Made by a program: the position numbers and the translations under genes. Shown here piece after piece: positions 11,143-23,383 of a DNA stretch of 64,000 nucleotides (the stretch's first letter is position 1; each line of letters starts with the position of its first letter). Under the pieces are notes generated by a model. The model saw only the letters and a program-made list of their open reading frames with translations. It searched no databases and had not been told where the DNA came from. Source of the DNA: Bombardia bombarda (taxonomy: Eukaryota; Ascomycota; Sordariomycetes; Sordariales; Lasiosphaeriaceae); contig JAULSR010000002.1 of the NCBI GenBank assembly GCA_030512295.1, positions 8,246,001 through 8,310,000 of the forward strand, given 5' to 3'.

Positions 11143-12727
11143 GGTGTTGGTGTTCTTGTTGTTGTCGTCGTCGTTGTTGGTGATGATTTTATATGGCACA
11201 ATTCTTTTTGTTGCTTACCTCTTTTTTTATATATCGGCCCGGCCGGCCTTGGTTACTTACTCGAGATCGGCCTGCCAATTTTGCATGGCGGGCGGCTGCC
11301 TCTATCCCCCTGCTCCGCGCATCAGTTTACGCAGCCGCAGCAGCAGTAGTAGCATTATTGTATGAGGGCTATTTTGCACTAAATACGTGTCTGTGGAGTT
11401 TGGAATGGGGAGACGAGTGTGAGTGGTTTGTATAGCGTGTGGAGCTGTGGAATGCAACTTTTTGAAGGATTCCTCTTGCTCCCGCTCTTCTGAGGTGACT
11501 TCTCATCGTCACGCACAGCACCCATCAACCGCCATCAGCCCGATCTGGCGGTTGGGCTGTGGTGAACTTTTCCACTCCTCTTATCCCTCTTGGCTATGTT
11601 GGTATTGCCCCCCCCCCCCCCCCCCAGGTCGGGACACCCTCAACCCGGCGCTGGCTCCGTCTATATCAATTATGATGAACAGATTGATTCATCTGCCAGT
11701 AAGCTATTACACATTCAAATGTTGTATTATTGTCGTTTTCTACATGGGCGAAAAGTATGTGGTGGTGGGAGATGGGGAAACATCGATCTAAGTCTAGTTG
11801 GCCGGCTTAGCGCATTCAGCAGGTAAAAGGAGGAAAGGGGCTTTTCTGTCGTTGTCGTTGTCGTTGTTAAATGGTTCTTGTTTAGATGTTAGTGGGTGGA
11901 TAGTTTTCTACGCTACGCTATCTAACATGAAGGACCATTTTGGTTTTAGGAGCAGGAAGTGTTGTCGCAGCACAGCGCAGTATTTCAATATCAAGAGGAT
12001 ATATATCTGTTGTTTTTGCCTAGTTAGCAATATGCTGTTCATCACTTCATACACCTTTTTTTTTCAGTTGACATTTATGGTACTTGTATGCCTACTTCTC
12101 ATGGCTATTACTACTAGGTATCTAAATACCTTTTGTGACTACTCTAGTTATTAGAGATGTATCTTTCAATGCTATTTCATATTATTTATTTTTAACGTTT
12201 CGTTTCGTCTCTAGTTCTACCAACTTGTACTCGGGTGTGGGTGGTTGGATAGTTGTACATGCCTGTTTTGTTCTTGTTTCCCTTACACAATAGCTTGTTC
12301 ATATGTGGAGTACATTGGGGGCGTACAGCGAGGTGGTAGTGGTGATTGGCCATGGCCTATTATATTTATTTTGTATGGAGTGCGGGGGGGAAGTCACAAA
12401 AGGCGATGAGGTTACAAGATACATGTGCGAGAGGAAGGAAAACGAAGCGGGTGGATGGATGTACGGGGCATGATAGTCGATTTACCTTACCCATCTCCTA
12501 GATAGGCTATTTTTATGTTGAGGTACCTATACTACCTATTTTACCAGCTGGACGGCAAACGGTACTCTCATAATCATGTTTTTTATATCCAGCATCCACT
12601 CGATAAGCCGGAATATTTGAACCATGGTGATATCCACAACACAAAAACAAACTTTCCCGTCCCTTCATAATACCTTCTCCACCACATCCCAATAACCAAC
12701 ACCAATTGGCGAAGCAAAGCAAAATCT
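11143..12727. other. Intergenic region
   Basis: STE50 3' region, then AT-richer sequence with a C18 run (11608-11625). No convincing coding sequence. Confidence 0.5.
11608..11625 (+). repeat. C18 homopolymer
   Basis: Uninterrupted run of 18 C in the region downstream of STE50. Confidence 0.9.
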
Positions 12728-12836
12728 GCCCGGCTAGCTCAATCGGTAGAGCGTGAGACTCTTAATAACGATCAAGAGTGATCCTCATCGAACCAAGACC
12801 ATCTCAAGGTTGTGGGTTCGACCCCCACGTCGGGCT
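12728..12836 (+). tRNA. tRNA-Lys(CUU): tRNA-Lys (anticodon CUU) with a 36-nt intron
   Basis: Cloverleaf read by eye. The acceptor arm GCCCGGC (12728-12734) pairs with GTCGGGC (12829-12835). The D arm holds AGCTCAATCGGTAGAGC. The anticodon stem TGAGA/TCTCA surrounds loop CTCTTAA with anticodon CTT (12761-12763). The T arm is GTGGGTTCGACCCCCAC. The intron 12765-12800 starts one base 3' of the anticodon, the canonical place for nuclear tRNA introns. Mature length is 73 nt. Internal A and B box sequences for RNA polymerase III are present. Confidence 0.95.
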
Positions 12837-13687
12837 CAATTCCCGGCGACGCCAGTACTTCAGTACTTTTCTTTTTTCTTATTTTTCTGCTTTGGGCTGC
12901 TCTGTGGTGTACTTTCTTTCACTACATTTATTTGTATTTTTAGGATCAAGAAGTTGATGAACACACAGCTCTTATTCTGCTTACTGTGCGTCATTGAATG
13001 TTTAAAAGTCCAACGGTTTTGACCGGGGCCAGATTTTGCTCACCCAACCCAGTTCAAGAAGCTAGCCAAAAGCAAAACGGGCGCCCAGAATACGCAGGGA
13101 ATGGATAGAAGGTAGGTACTGTGTAATATCGAGCCTAACACTGTAATGTCACTATACCATAGGCGGCTTTTGTGTAGATACGCAGCAAGCCCACCACCCC
13201 GCCCGCTCTTGCCACTTTCTTAGTTAGGTATGTACCACGTGAGGTCGCGCCTTCTATCGCTAACCAGCCCGTGTCTGCACTTCACTTTACGCGTCCCAAG
13301 TGGTGGCATCTATGCATCTTCCCGTCATCTTTCTTTTGAATCCTTGCTCACTTGCAAACTTCTGTTGTTAAAGAATTATCACGCTTGCCATCATAACATG
13401 TTTTAATTTACGTGGCATCTTTTTGAGACGGATTTTCCTCTCATCTCTTGTTTGCTTGCCGCTCTGAATCCCAGACATCCTGGTCACTTTTGGCGGTGGT
13501 TCCCATCGTGAAGTGGACCACGGTCTATTCTAAGCATCTTACAAAGTAGAATCCGCATCATCTGCTTGCTGCGTGCGCAGCTCGATTTGATTTATATCTA
13601 CAAACTTACGTGCTATTTTTATAGCTTGAGAACTGGTACCGCCCGGGGCAAACATCCTAATCAGAAGCAAACCCCGGTACTCTCAAG
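12837..13687. other. Intergenic region
   Basis: A T-rich stretch starting near 12866 could terminate pol III transcription of the tRNA. The remainder is the promoter side of the gene at 13688. No gene seen. Confidence 0.5.
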
Positions 13688-15519
13688 ATGGTTCGTCCGA
13701 AGAAACCACAGCAGCAAACATTAGAGGCCACACTAGGTAAGGCCCAGTCATTACAAACTGGACTTGGCTGCTTTGCACACATCTCTTCTAACACGACTTA
13801 CAGGCAGGTCAAGGGTTAGAGCCACGATAAAGACGCCTAAAGTGAATGCTGGGTCCAGCTCTCCAGCAAAGGCGCTCAAGCGGTCCAGCTCGCCCCTATT
13901 GCCCCAAAGCCCACCAGCCTCATTCATGCAGAGCTCTGGTTCAAAGAAACGCCGCGTTGTCGTCGCTGTAGATTCCTCCTCCGAGGATGATAGCGACGAC
14001 GACAAACCGCTTGTTGCGCCTTCATCCACCCAACGTCTTGGTCGTGAAAAGGGCTTAGTTGTGAAGAATGACAGCGATGATGACGACGACGACGATGATG
14101 ATAAGCCGCTCGTCACGCCTACTTCCAACAGACGCCTGGGTCGCAAGAGGATTCAAATTCTGGATGACAGCGATGATGATGATTTACCTGCGCTAGAAGT
14201 CTCGTCGCCCATCAAAAAGAGGCGGCTTGTTCGAGGAAACATGTCAAGTCCGGCCAAGCACAACGGCGCCCCGAGCAGTGATATCGCGCCGCCACCATCT
14301 TCCACCAGACCATCGCGGAAACCGCTCACCAAGAAAGAGAAGGCCAGGGAGCTACTTCGACGCAAGCGGGCGGGCGAAGTTATTAATGATGACGACGACG
14401 ATGACGAGTTGGCATGGAAACCTGCTCAGAAGGCAAAAGGCTTATACGATACCGACTCGGACAATGTCGCCCTGAGCGAGTTTGAAGATGATGACGAAGG
14501 GGTTCCCGATCACGGGTATCTCGAAACTTCGAAACAGAGTAAATCATCCGAGAAGAAGGTCAAGAATGCCAAGTCAGCTCACGGCGAGGATCACTTGGCT
14601 GACTCAGGCGAGGAAAGTGATGATTTTGTTGTGGATGATGGTGACGACCCCATAGGAGTGCCCGATGACGCGCTGGATATCCCGCTCCAGTTTACCTCGC
14701 ACTCGCACAAGCCGTTGAAAGACCATTTCAGAGATGTCGTTGAGTGGCTGGTGCAGTTCAAAGTCAACCCCGGCTTTCCTGAGAAGAATCACCAACTCTA
14801 CATGATCGCATGGCAGAAGCTCGATGATGAAGTGCGCGGGTTGGCGCAGTCCAAATTTGCGTCAGCCGCCTGGAAGAAGGACTTCTTCATGGCGTTGCGT
14901 GCAAGGCCGTATTTTACTAATACGGAGCTGGGCCGAGGGGATGTGAATGAGCTTGAGAATTGCGGAGCTTGTGGTCGGAGCGGTCATCCAGCCAAGTGAG
15001 TAGTATTTTTCCACAATTTCGCATTTCAGGACACATGCTGATATTATCTTTAGATGGATCATGAGCTTTTCAGGCTCAGCCTACACAAAGAGCGCGAATT
15101 CCCCAACCTTCCTCGAGCCTATAGAGCCAGAATCGCACTCGGAAGACAACGGCGCTGCAGACGAAGAAGAAGGAGATGAGGACGAAGACGGCAACCGCAT
15201 CCCCAAAGAGAGCAAGCAGTGGTTTATTGGATCAGTTTGCAACAGCAATGCCGAGACGGCCCATAATTTGATACACTGGAAATACGCGCTTCTGGACTGG
15301 GTTGACGCTACCCTGGAGCGCGACGGATACATGACGGCCAAGCAGCTCAAGGCGCGGGTCAAGATGAAACCGAAGCAAAAGTACAAGCTCGTGGACGAGA
15401 TACTCGAGAAGTGGCAGACCCAGGGCAACATCAAGGCGCTGTATCGAGAGTTTAAGGAAACGATCGAAACAGCGAGGAATAAGTCGACTTCGGGTGGTCG
15501 TTTCCAACGATTACTTTGA
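13688..15519 (+). CDS. DUF4211-domain nuclear protein with tandem acidic SIM-like repeats
   Basis: The model is join(13688..13736,13804..14995,15054..15519), 568 aa, GT-AG introns with consistent phases. The N-terminal half is disordered, with Ser/Pro, basic NLS-like runs (KKRR) and three imperfect repeats. In each, a hydrophobic core is followed by Ser/Asp: VVVAVDSSSEDD (residues 68-79), LVVKNDSDDD (101-110) and IQILDDSDDD (133-142). The first two are followed by KPLV and RLGR blocks. The C-terminal half (about 300-500) matches the fungal DUF4211 domain as I know it, with a CGACGRSGH cysteine/histidine cluster split by intron 2 and an IPKESKQWFIG segment. The role of DUF4211 proteins is not established; nuclear location is inferred. 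The stop is tail-to-tail with the MFS gene, 466 bases away. Confidence 0.88.
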
Positions 15520-15985
15520 TTAGAGATACTTGATTGGCATACAGGGGAATCACGAGTGGTTTCGTATTGTGAGGTTCGGGCGCATTGCTATTTGCTGAAT
15601 ACCTACTCACGCTGAGCTAGGATAACTTGCTTGTATTTCGAGACTGCATAGTATAGCGAATTTTTCGAGCACACTGTCTAACAATCAATGGCCGATGTAG
15701 TCATTACATTAAATAAAGACGAGATATATGTCCGTGGGTATATATACACGAAAACCACCATGTCTATACGTCTGTATATCCAGACACACTCAACCGAGCC
15801 TGGCCCAACCAGCCGTCCATCTATTCTGAGTCCAGACAACCCCATCTAAACAACCAGAACCGACTACGCTATATGCTATATCCTAAGTATCGAACCAACC
15901 ATTTCTATGCAAAACTACCCAAGGTATTATCTCTATATTATCTATCCCACCAAACACACCGACACACAACCAGCGAACCAACCCA
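15520..15985. other. Shared 3' region of two convergent genes
   Basis: AT-richer, with ATATAT stretches. Probably holds both polyadenylation regions. No gene. Confidence 0.5.
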
Positions 15986-17922
15986 CTACTCCTTCTCGTG
16001 GATATACTCCTTATTACCCCCCTCATCACTACTGTGTCCCATCATAGTATGCTCATCATCACTCAACACAGCCTCCAAATCCGCCGAGCGAGTAGTCTTA
16101 TGATGTCCACCACCCTGGCCACGGCTCATCTGCTTCGACACCCGCGACATCTCCCTCCGCAGCGTATCCCTCTTCTCAATCGTCGCCATGGCCTCGTCCT
16201 CGTCAATCACCACCTCGTGCTGCGCCCGCATGCGCGCCAGCACCGCCGCCGCCTCGGCCGCGTACTTGCACCGCGCCCTGATCTGCGCGCCGTACCGATA
16301 AAACAAGAACGGGAACGGCACGCACGCGAGCGCCAGGAACGCAGGGATCGTCGACGCCCAGTGGATGCCCAGGTTCTTGTACATGTACGTCGTGAACAGG
16401 GGGAACGCGGCACCGAAAAGCGAGCGCAGCACCGAGTTGGACGCGAGCACCGACGCGGCGAAGACGGTGTAGCTGTCGATGAGGTAGCCCATGAGCGACA
16501 GGAACACGAGGACCAACCCGCCGGCGAAGAAGGCAGAAGCAACAATCGGCACGGCCCAGTGGATCTCGGGCCCGTTCGTCCACGCGAACCAGAACAGGCC
16601 GACGGGCAGCAGGACGGAGCCGACCATGGCAGGCGGCAGGCGCGCCTCGGGCGGGGCGGCGCCGCCGTGTTTCGCCGCGACGCGCATGTACCGCAGGTTA
16701 TCGAACATGGCGTACGCAACGCCCATCATCATGCCAATCGCAACACCGATAAACGCGAGCCCACCCACCCCCGCACTCCAGCCGCGGTACTGCTGAAAGA
16801 CAATAGGGAACGCGGCGAACATGAGGTAGAGCGTGCCGTAGACGATGGCCATGTAGATGGACGTGAGCAGGACGATGGGCTCGCAGAAGAGCAGGACCCA
16901 GGGGCGGGACAGGGCGGTCTTGATCTGCTCGACCTTGGTCTTCTTGTTGTGCGCGTCCATCTTGGAGAGGTAGACCTTGCCGGTGAGGGCGGAGAGCTTG
17001 GCGGCGCGCTTGCGCAGGAGGACGGGCGCGTAGGTCTCGGGCACGAAGAAGGCGCAGGCGATCCAGATGGCGCCGGTGAAGATGGCCATGAGCCCTTCGA
17101 CCCAGCGCCACCCTTCGGCCTGGCCGAGGAAGCCGCCGACGATGGGGCCGATGGAGGGGCCGAGGAAGGGGGCGGTGGCGAAGACGCCCGAGGCGATGCC
17201 GCGCTCTGGAACAAGTAAGTTAGTATGATAATTCAGAGAGAATACAAGAAGCGTCTGAGACATACCATTTGCTGTAAACATATCGGCAATGACACCGCCT
17301 GAGTTGGTCAAGGGCGACGAGCCAAACGCGCCGGCAAAGAAGCGGAGAATGACAAGCGTCTGGATGTTTTGCGCACCCGCGGCGCCGGCGTTGAACGCCG
17401 TCAGCGCCATGTATGTGACGAAGAAGAGGATCTGTCTGCCGTAGAATTCTATTCAACTCAACAAATTCTCATGTTAGCCTCTTACACGCACATTCTCGTT
17501 ACCCCTTTTTATCCGTAAACAAGTAAACAAAAACAAAACATACCACTCAGCGGCGCCCACAAAAGCGGGCCAACCGCAAACCCCATGACAAACAGCGAGA
17601 TGCCGAGAATCGCAATCTCGGTGTCGATCTTGAAGTCCCGGATGACCTGGAAGATGCCGCCCGAGTAGGCGGTGCTGGCAAAGGCGACGGCGAGGGTGGC
17701 CATGGCCTGCAGGCCCGTGATGGTCCACTTCTTCCAGGCCGGGTACTGCATCGGGTTGCGCGAGTCCTGCGGGAGGAAGTCGACGATGTAGGGCGACTCG
17801 ACCGTGCCGGCGCCGCTGTAGTGGTAGTCGAGCACCTCGGGGGTGACGCCGGCAGGGTCGAGGACGATGGAGAGGTGGGAGACCTTTGCGGTTGGCCGTT
17901 GAGATTCCATGTCTATTTGTGG

Positions 17923-18013
<91 letters not shown>

Positions 18014-18093
18014 GGTATTTGTTGTGCTGTCGTCGGGGATGGTGCTGCTGTGGTGGTGGTCGGACTCGACCCATATGGGCTGGGGGAGGCCAT
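15986..18093 (-). CDS. MFS transporter, DHA1 family (drug/polyamine:H+ antiporter type)
   Basis: Plasma-membrane proton-coupled exporter of the 12-helix DHA1 group. The model is complement(join(15986..17205,17266..17448,17544..18093)), 651 codons with stop; introns 17206-17265 and 17449-17543 have proper GT-AG ends. The typical loop motif [16 protein letters not shown] spans the exon 1/2 junction. About twelve hydrophobic segments follow, then a charged C-terminal tail of about 80 residues. From ATG 18093 the protein starts with a Ser/Thr/Pro leader and about 31 Gln encoded only by CAA (17922-18013). A second in-frame ATG at 17910 lies just after the repeat and begins a normal MFS-like N-terminus, so the repeat may be untranslated leader. 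Substrate unknown; Tpo1/Flr1-like transporters are the nearest functional analogy. Confidence 0.92.
17922..18013 (-). repeat. Pure CAA trinucleotide repeat (about 31 units on the coding strand)
   Basis: On the plus strand it reads as GTT units without interruption. Translated from ATG 18093 it is poly-Gln; if translation starts at 17910 it is a 5' leader repeat. The absence of any CAG codon contrasts with the mixed CAA/CAG poly-Gln at 40950-41081. Confidence 0.93.
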
Positions 18094-20506
18094 TTTGAGG
18101 TCGGTGATAGTACCGATCAGATACGACAGGTTCGTATGTATGTGCGTATGTGTGTGAGTATGCAGAGATTTGGATACACACTCTCAAATTAATTAGAGAG
18201 TTGATACAATAATAAATTAAGCGGGTGTGATGGATGTTTGGAAGAGACAAGACTCAGTTCCAATAACACCTTTGGGAGAAGAAGATGGGGCCAGGGCATA
18301 GTTATTAATATTAAAACCAGTCGAAGCATTGCCCCCAATGATCAGATGCTCCACCATCGTTTGTTGGGCAACATTTGAAAGTGATGGCCCTCTTCCAAAC
18401 TAGTCAACAGCGCCTTCCTCTTCCCCCCCCCTCGGCACGGAAGTTGGCCTATCATAGCCGCGTCGATCGGACGGGCGTATAGGTGAACGTTGCCGTCAAC
18501 TATCCATATCCCGGTGACTCGACAACCAACGATCCCGCGATCACTGATCAGCGCGAGCCGTTAAGGCCCTGCCCAGCATGAATGACGCTTGTCATGTCCC
18601 TCTAAAGAATCCTCACCCCCCCACGCAGCGCCCCCTTGTGCCGTTCGTTCCTAGGGACCCATCGAAGGGAAGGCTGAAGCCGGCCAGGCCACATTGCTTG
18701 GTCTAGCTGGGATCATTACGGCGGTCAGAATAAGAAAGGGACCCCACACAAGGGAAAAGCACATGTGAAAAAAGACAAGCCCCTGGATGGAAACGACCCA
18801 GTGCAGAATGCTTCCCGCCAGAAGCCCAACGGCCCTATACACTCTCAGAGAAACCAACAAGATGCTACTCCAAAAAGCAGGTTTTGCTGCTCACCAACTC
18901 ATTCCAACAAAAAAAAAAAGAAGAATAAAAAAGGGACGATGATACCAGCAGATAGCGATAACATGCATACCATCATCATCGGATTCGGGTAGACTGAACA
19001 AAACAACCAGGGATAGTTTCTTCTAGACTTTTCCAACTGGTAGTGGGGCTGTCGATGATGAACCTCGGCACGTTTCGTTCATCCCCAAATATCCAGCTCC
19101 TCAACCGAATAGGTAAGGTAAGCGAAACAGTGACAACTGCCTACCAAGCCCTGCATGTATCCACGATGATAAAAGAATACGGATATATTTTGGGAAACCA
19201 GTGAAGGTCATTATGGCCCAGAATGATGAAGCATCAGATAAGCGTAGGTAGCATTGTGCGCAGCAAACGAAAGAAGAATATACTGTGTATAAAACCAACC
19301 CCAAGCTCACATCAGCCAAATACGCGCCAAAGACAAGAATGGTAGGTAGATCCAAAGTCGCAGCTCGCAAAAACAGACCACCGACCAACCGACCGGCCAC
19401 TCGACCACCCGATAACCGATCGGCCCATCATGGATCACGCAGGGCATGGCAACGTGGAATCGCCGAGCTGGCCCCATCAGATTTCATTAGCTTGGTGCCA
19501 AGTTCTGACTAGGATATACCTGGAACTGATGTGCCGGTGAGTTTTTCACACACTCTGTCTTTGAACCTCGGCATGTTTTGGAAACTGCCTGCACCGACCG
19601 CCGCCGGGGCTTATGGCCAGGAGATTTCGGATGCTGACGTGCTGCCGCTTCAGCCCGTCGGCTTTTCGCGGAGGAATGTACAGAAGCGATCGCCGGCCTG
19701 GTCCCAGCTCAGTCCCGTCCGTCCACAGGATCCTGTCATGCACGTCATTCATTGCTTATTCCTATGCAATAAACCAGCTGGACTTGCTGATGGCTGATTC
19801 AAGAGCACGTGTTTGAATGTTGCGTGCATGCACTTGCGATGACGCTCTTTTGGTTGCTTTTCATTCTTTGTCTTTGTTTTGTTTGTGAAAGGGGAGTAAA
19901 AAAAGGGGTGAATAACAGTTCACCTCCCCTTACCAAAAAGCCAGCCAGTCAGCAGCTGGTGCATACGGCACTGTACAGATGTTCGATTGGTAGTAACCGT
20001 ACCCAGTGTTGAGGTGAGGTGACAGCAGACCGTTACGCTGACAAGCCAGGAGCCAAGCTAAGCCACGTCGGTGCCCTGGTAGAGTGGGAGTGGTAACGGG
20101 TCAGGCGTGACAAAAGCCACCGATCCCAGTAACCGTCCTACCCGCCGCGGCCGCGCGCCATGGTTTGTTCGTGTCTACTATCGTCATGTAACTGCTGTTG
20201 ACTTGGCCCGGAATCCAGAAGAGCGGTTTCTTGCAGAGAGGAAAAGAACAAGAGATAAAAAGAAGAAGACCAATAAAGGCCCGTATCACTTACGCTTAAT
20301 TGATATTGCAAGTGTATTTTTGGTCACAAATACCATGGAGATAGATGGTTGATCAGAAAGAAAACATGCATGATATTGTCCGCTGTCGCTGCCGCCGCTG
20401 CCGTCGCGTTAGCAGTAACATGAAATAGATCCAGAGGGTTTGGGACGTCGTCATCGCAAAACTGTCCATGTGCCACATGGAACAACAACAAAACAGTGCT
20501 GTCTGT
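18094..20506. other. Intergenic region
   Basis: 2.4 kb between the MFS start and the methyltransferase stop. The reading frames here are short, with no recognisable domain. Contains A-rich runs near 18908-18933. Confidence 0.5.
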
Positions 20507-22469
20507 TCAATCATCGAATCCACCCCACGCGTCGTCATCTTCGTCTGCTGAATCGGCCGCAACAACAGACTTTGTCTGCTGTTTCTTTTTGCTCTGGCCG
20601 GCCTGGCTTTGACTTGCGTTGTTCGTCTTCCTCTTCTTCAAGGTCGGCATGCCATTCGCGTCTCGAACGATGAGCCCATTCGCATCTCGAATATAGGGGC
20701 CCTCGTCGTCGTTGCCTTGGCCATTCGCCGTCTCCTCCTCCTCTTCTTCCTCTTCCTCCTCCTCCTCCTCCTCAACAGCCTTTTTCCCCGTAGCCTTCAA
20801 CGTAGGAATTCCATTTTCATCCCTCACAATAATCCCATCCGCATCCCTCACAAACGGCCCTCCATCATCTTCACCGCCAACCACACCGTCCTCCTCACCA
20901 CTTCTCACAAACCCCGCCACAAAGAACCCCATCACCCCCCTCCCATCATCCCTATACGTCCGTATACAACCCTCTGCAACCTCCTTATCCCCCTCACAAT
21001 CCTCGACCAGCCCCCTGACCGGCCACTCTCGCATGCCCGTCACCTGCTTCTCCCTCGCGAGGATCCGCCAGCCTCTCTTCTTGGCTATCTCCGACGCCAG
21101 CGCCTTGACCACGACGTGCTCGTTCTCGCCCGCGTGCACCGAGCAGGTCGAGTACGTGATCTTCTTGGCGGCCGGGAAGGAGAAGGCGTGTAGGAGCAGC
21201 GAGAGCTGGAAGGACGCGAGGGCCTCGATGCGCGCCGTCAGGTCCTTTTCTGAGGAGAGCACGGTGGTCGCGCCGTCGTCGTCTACCATGACGGGCTTCT
21301 CCTTTGACTCCTCCTCCTCACCGCGCTTGCGCTTGCGATCATTCTTGCCGCCCTTAGATGTCACCGCTTCCTTCTTTCCGCCCTTCTTCTCACCACCACC
21401 CTTCTTCGCACCAGCACCACCACCAGCACCACCAAACGGATCCTCCGGCATACAAAACTCCATCAAATCATCCCTCCCCACAATCCCGCTCCCCGAACAA
21501 CTCGGGTCCAACAACAACGCGCCCACCTTCTTATACGCCGCCGCCGCCGGATCAACCTTCATAAAGTCCTGCCCGTGGCTAATCACCGTAACCCTCTCCG
21601 ACCCCGCCTGCTTGACCATCTTGTCCAGCGTCTTGGCCCTGTTCCTATCCTTCTCAAACGCATAAATCTTCCTCTTCTTCCCAAACCCCCCCTCTCATGC
21701 ACGATCGCCGCCAGATGCGTCGTCTTGTTCCCCGGCGCCGCGCACGCATCGACCACGTCCCCATCCTCCTCCACCCTCGGATCGAGCAGACACGCCGGGA
21801 AACACGACGCCTTGTCCTGCAATATAATCTTACCACTCTTGTACGCCTCCGTCTTGGAAAAGTCCGTGCCCGGGTACACCGCCACCAGATTCGGCACATT
21901 CCCATCCAGACACAGCGTCTTCGCCTCCCCCCGCAGATGATGACATCCTGCACCGTCGCCACGACCCTGAACCCCGCAAACGTCGTCGCGAGCTGCTCGT
22001 CCACGCTGCTCTTGAGCGCATTCACGCGGATCCAGCGCGGATGCGCCGGCCCGCCGGCGGCGGCGCGCGCGTCGGCCTCGACCAGCGCGCGCAGGTCCTC
22101 GAGCGTGGCGCACCTGCGACGGATGCGCGCGCGCGTGAGCTCCGAGGCGAGGCGGGCCTTGTGGCGCTCGACGGCGGCGCGCAGGCCGTGCGTCTGCGGC
22201 AGCGCGATCCCGCCCCTGGCGACGAGGTGGTCGTGCACGAGCAGCACGGCCAGCGCGGGCGTGAGCTTGCGCTCCTCCTGGAGCAGCTGGGCGGCCTCGA
22301 TGACTTCTTTGAGGACGGGGCTCCATTTGCAGGACTCGAGCGCGAGGGCGTAGACTTGCGCCGGCGGCGACTTGAGCTCCTTGTTGCCGAACACGCGGGA
22401 CCGCACGCTGCCGCCTTGGTGGGAGGATGGGCCCGATAAGAGCGCGGCTGTCTCGTGGTAGAGAGACAT
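20507..22469 (-). CDS. rcm1: NSUN5/Rcm1-type 25S rRNA cytosine-C5 methyltransferase, two frame breaks
   Basis: SAM-dependent enzyme that methylates one cytosine of large-subunit rRNA in the nucleolus (yeast Rcm1, animal NSUN5). Start at ATG 22469 (MSLYHETAALL). The reading is intron-free but changes frame twice: at a G6 run on the coding strand (plus 21927-21932) and at a G7 run (plus 21686-21692). Each shift corresponds to one missing base. Motifs appear in the right order across the breaks: the SAM site DACAAPGNKT (about 21750-21720), DPSCSGSG with its cysteine (about 21510-21487) and the catalytic TYSTCSVHAGENE (about 21156-21118). The C-terminus carries an unusual extension: two copies of an RDA-G-IVRD-NG-PTLK motif separated by a Glu run of about 14. 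A Gly/Lys-rich insert follows the DPSCSGSG motif. I favour sequencing errors over a real pseudogene, since the three pieces remain highly conserved. Confidence 0.88.
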
Positions 22470-23383
22470 TTTGTTTTTTTTGTTTTTGTTCTGACGGTGT
22501 TGTATTGTACGGTCGTCGGGTTTCGGGGGAGGGAGTGGTGAGATGTTCATCAGACGAATTTCTTTTTTTGGAAGCAAGCGCGATTGCCAAGCCCTGGAGC
22601 TTCTAGCGATGTTCTAGCGCTGGCGGGAGGATGCCCCATAATCCCGATGGCCCCTCAACCCCTATCCGTCTGTCGTGCTCTTTTATGCGAGGTATCGAAG
22701 TAACCCCGTACACAAAACGGACCACCAGCGGCCATACCAAGTGCAATGAACACAAACCAATTCACTGCGGAGAAAATCGTGTGGAGAGTGGTACCCAAAG
22801 CCAAGTAAATGCAAGCAAGAATTCATTCTTTGCTGCCTATAAACGAGCAACCTCTCATCACCCGAGTAGGCATCTACCTAAGTATTCTACGTATAGGTAC
22901 CGACGAGAGAAAGCCAAAGTTGGCGTGTGTAAAAATGAGGAAAAGAGACGGGCATCAAAAAGCGTTGCCAGACGTCCCTGTAATCTCCCCCATGTATGTC
23001 AAGAAGCGAAGTAAGTGTGCGTATAGCGAAAAGAAATAATATGTACGTGTGAAGAGAAAAAGAGGATCATGAACCTGAAGTGAATCCCACACCCCGCGAC
23101 AACAACTAATCAGCGCCGTTTTCCCGTTTCTCCAGTCCTCCAAAGCAAAATGATGTAACGAAAGAATTTGTCGAAAAAGTAGTCAAATCTGATGATGAAT
23201 CAATGCCATGATATCCAGTCACTCCCCTGCCTCTGAACGGCCCCGAGCCCCCCCAAGCCTCCAAAAATGGTGTGCAGCAAATCATGGCTCGCAAAAAGCG
23301 AGTCCACACATATCGTGTACTGTAGAATCGAAAAGGTCCAACATAAGGAAATCTCAACAAGCTCGTCCATGAAGACAGCCAAT
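22470..23383. other. Intergenic region
   Basis: Promoter side of the methyltransferase and 3' region of the WSC gene. No gene seen. Confidence 0.5.

Noticed and set aside
15998..17218. Long plus-strand open frame of about 400 codons
   Set aside because: Antisense to the MFS transporter exon; Arg/Glu/His-rich composition comes from high-GC third positions of the real gene.
17821..18192. Plus-strand frames with long Leu, Val or Cys runs
   Set aside because: Other-frame readings of the GTT repeat; no domain and no other support.
19531..19797. 88-codon plus-strand frame
   Set aside because: No recognisable motif and overlapped by equally long frames on the other strand.
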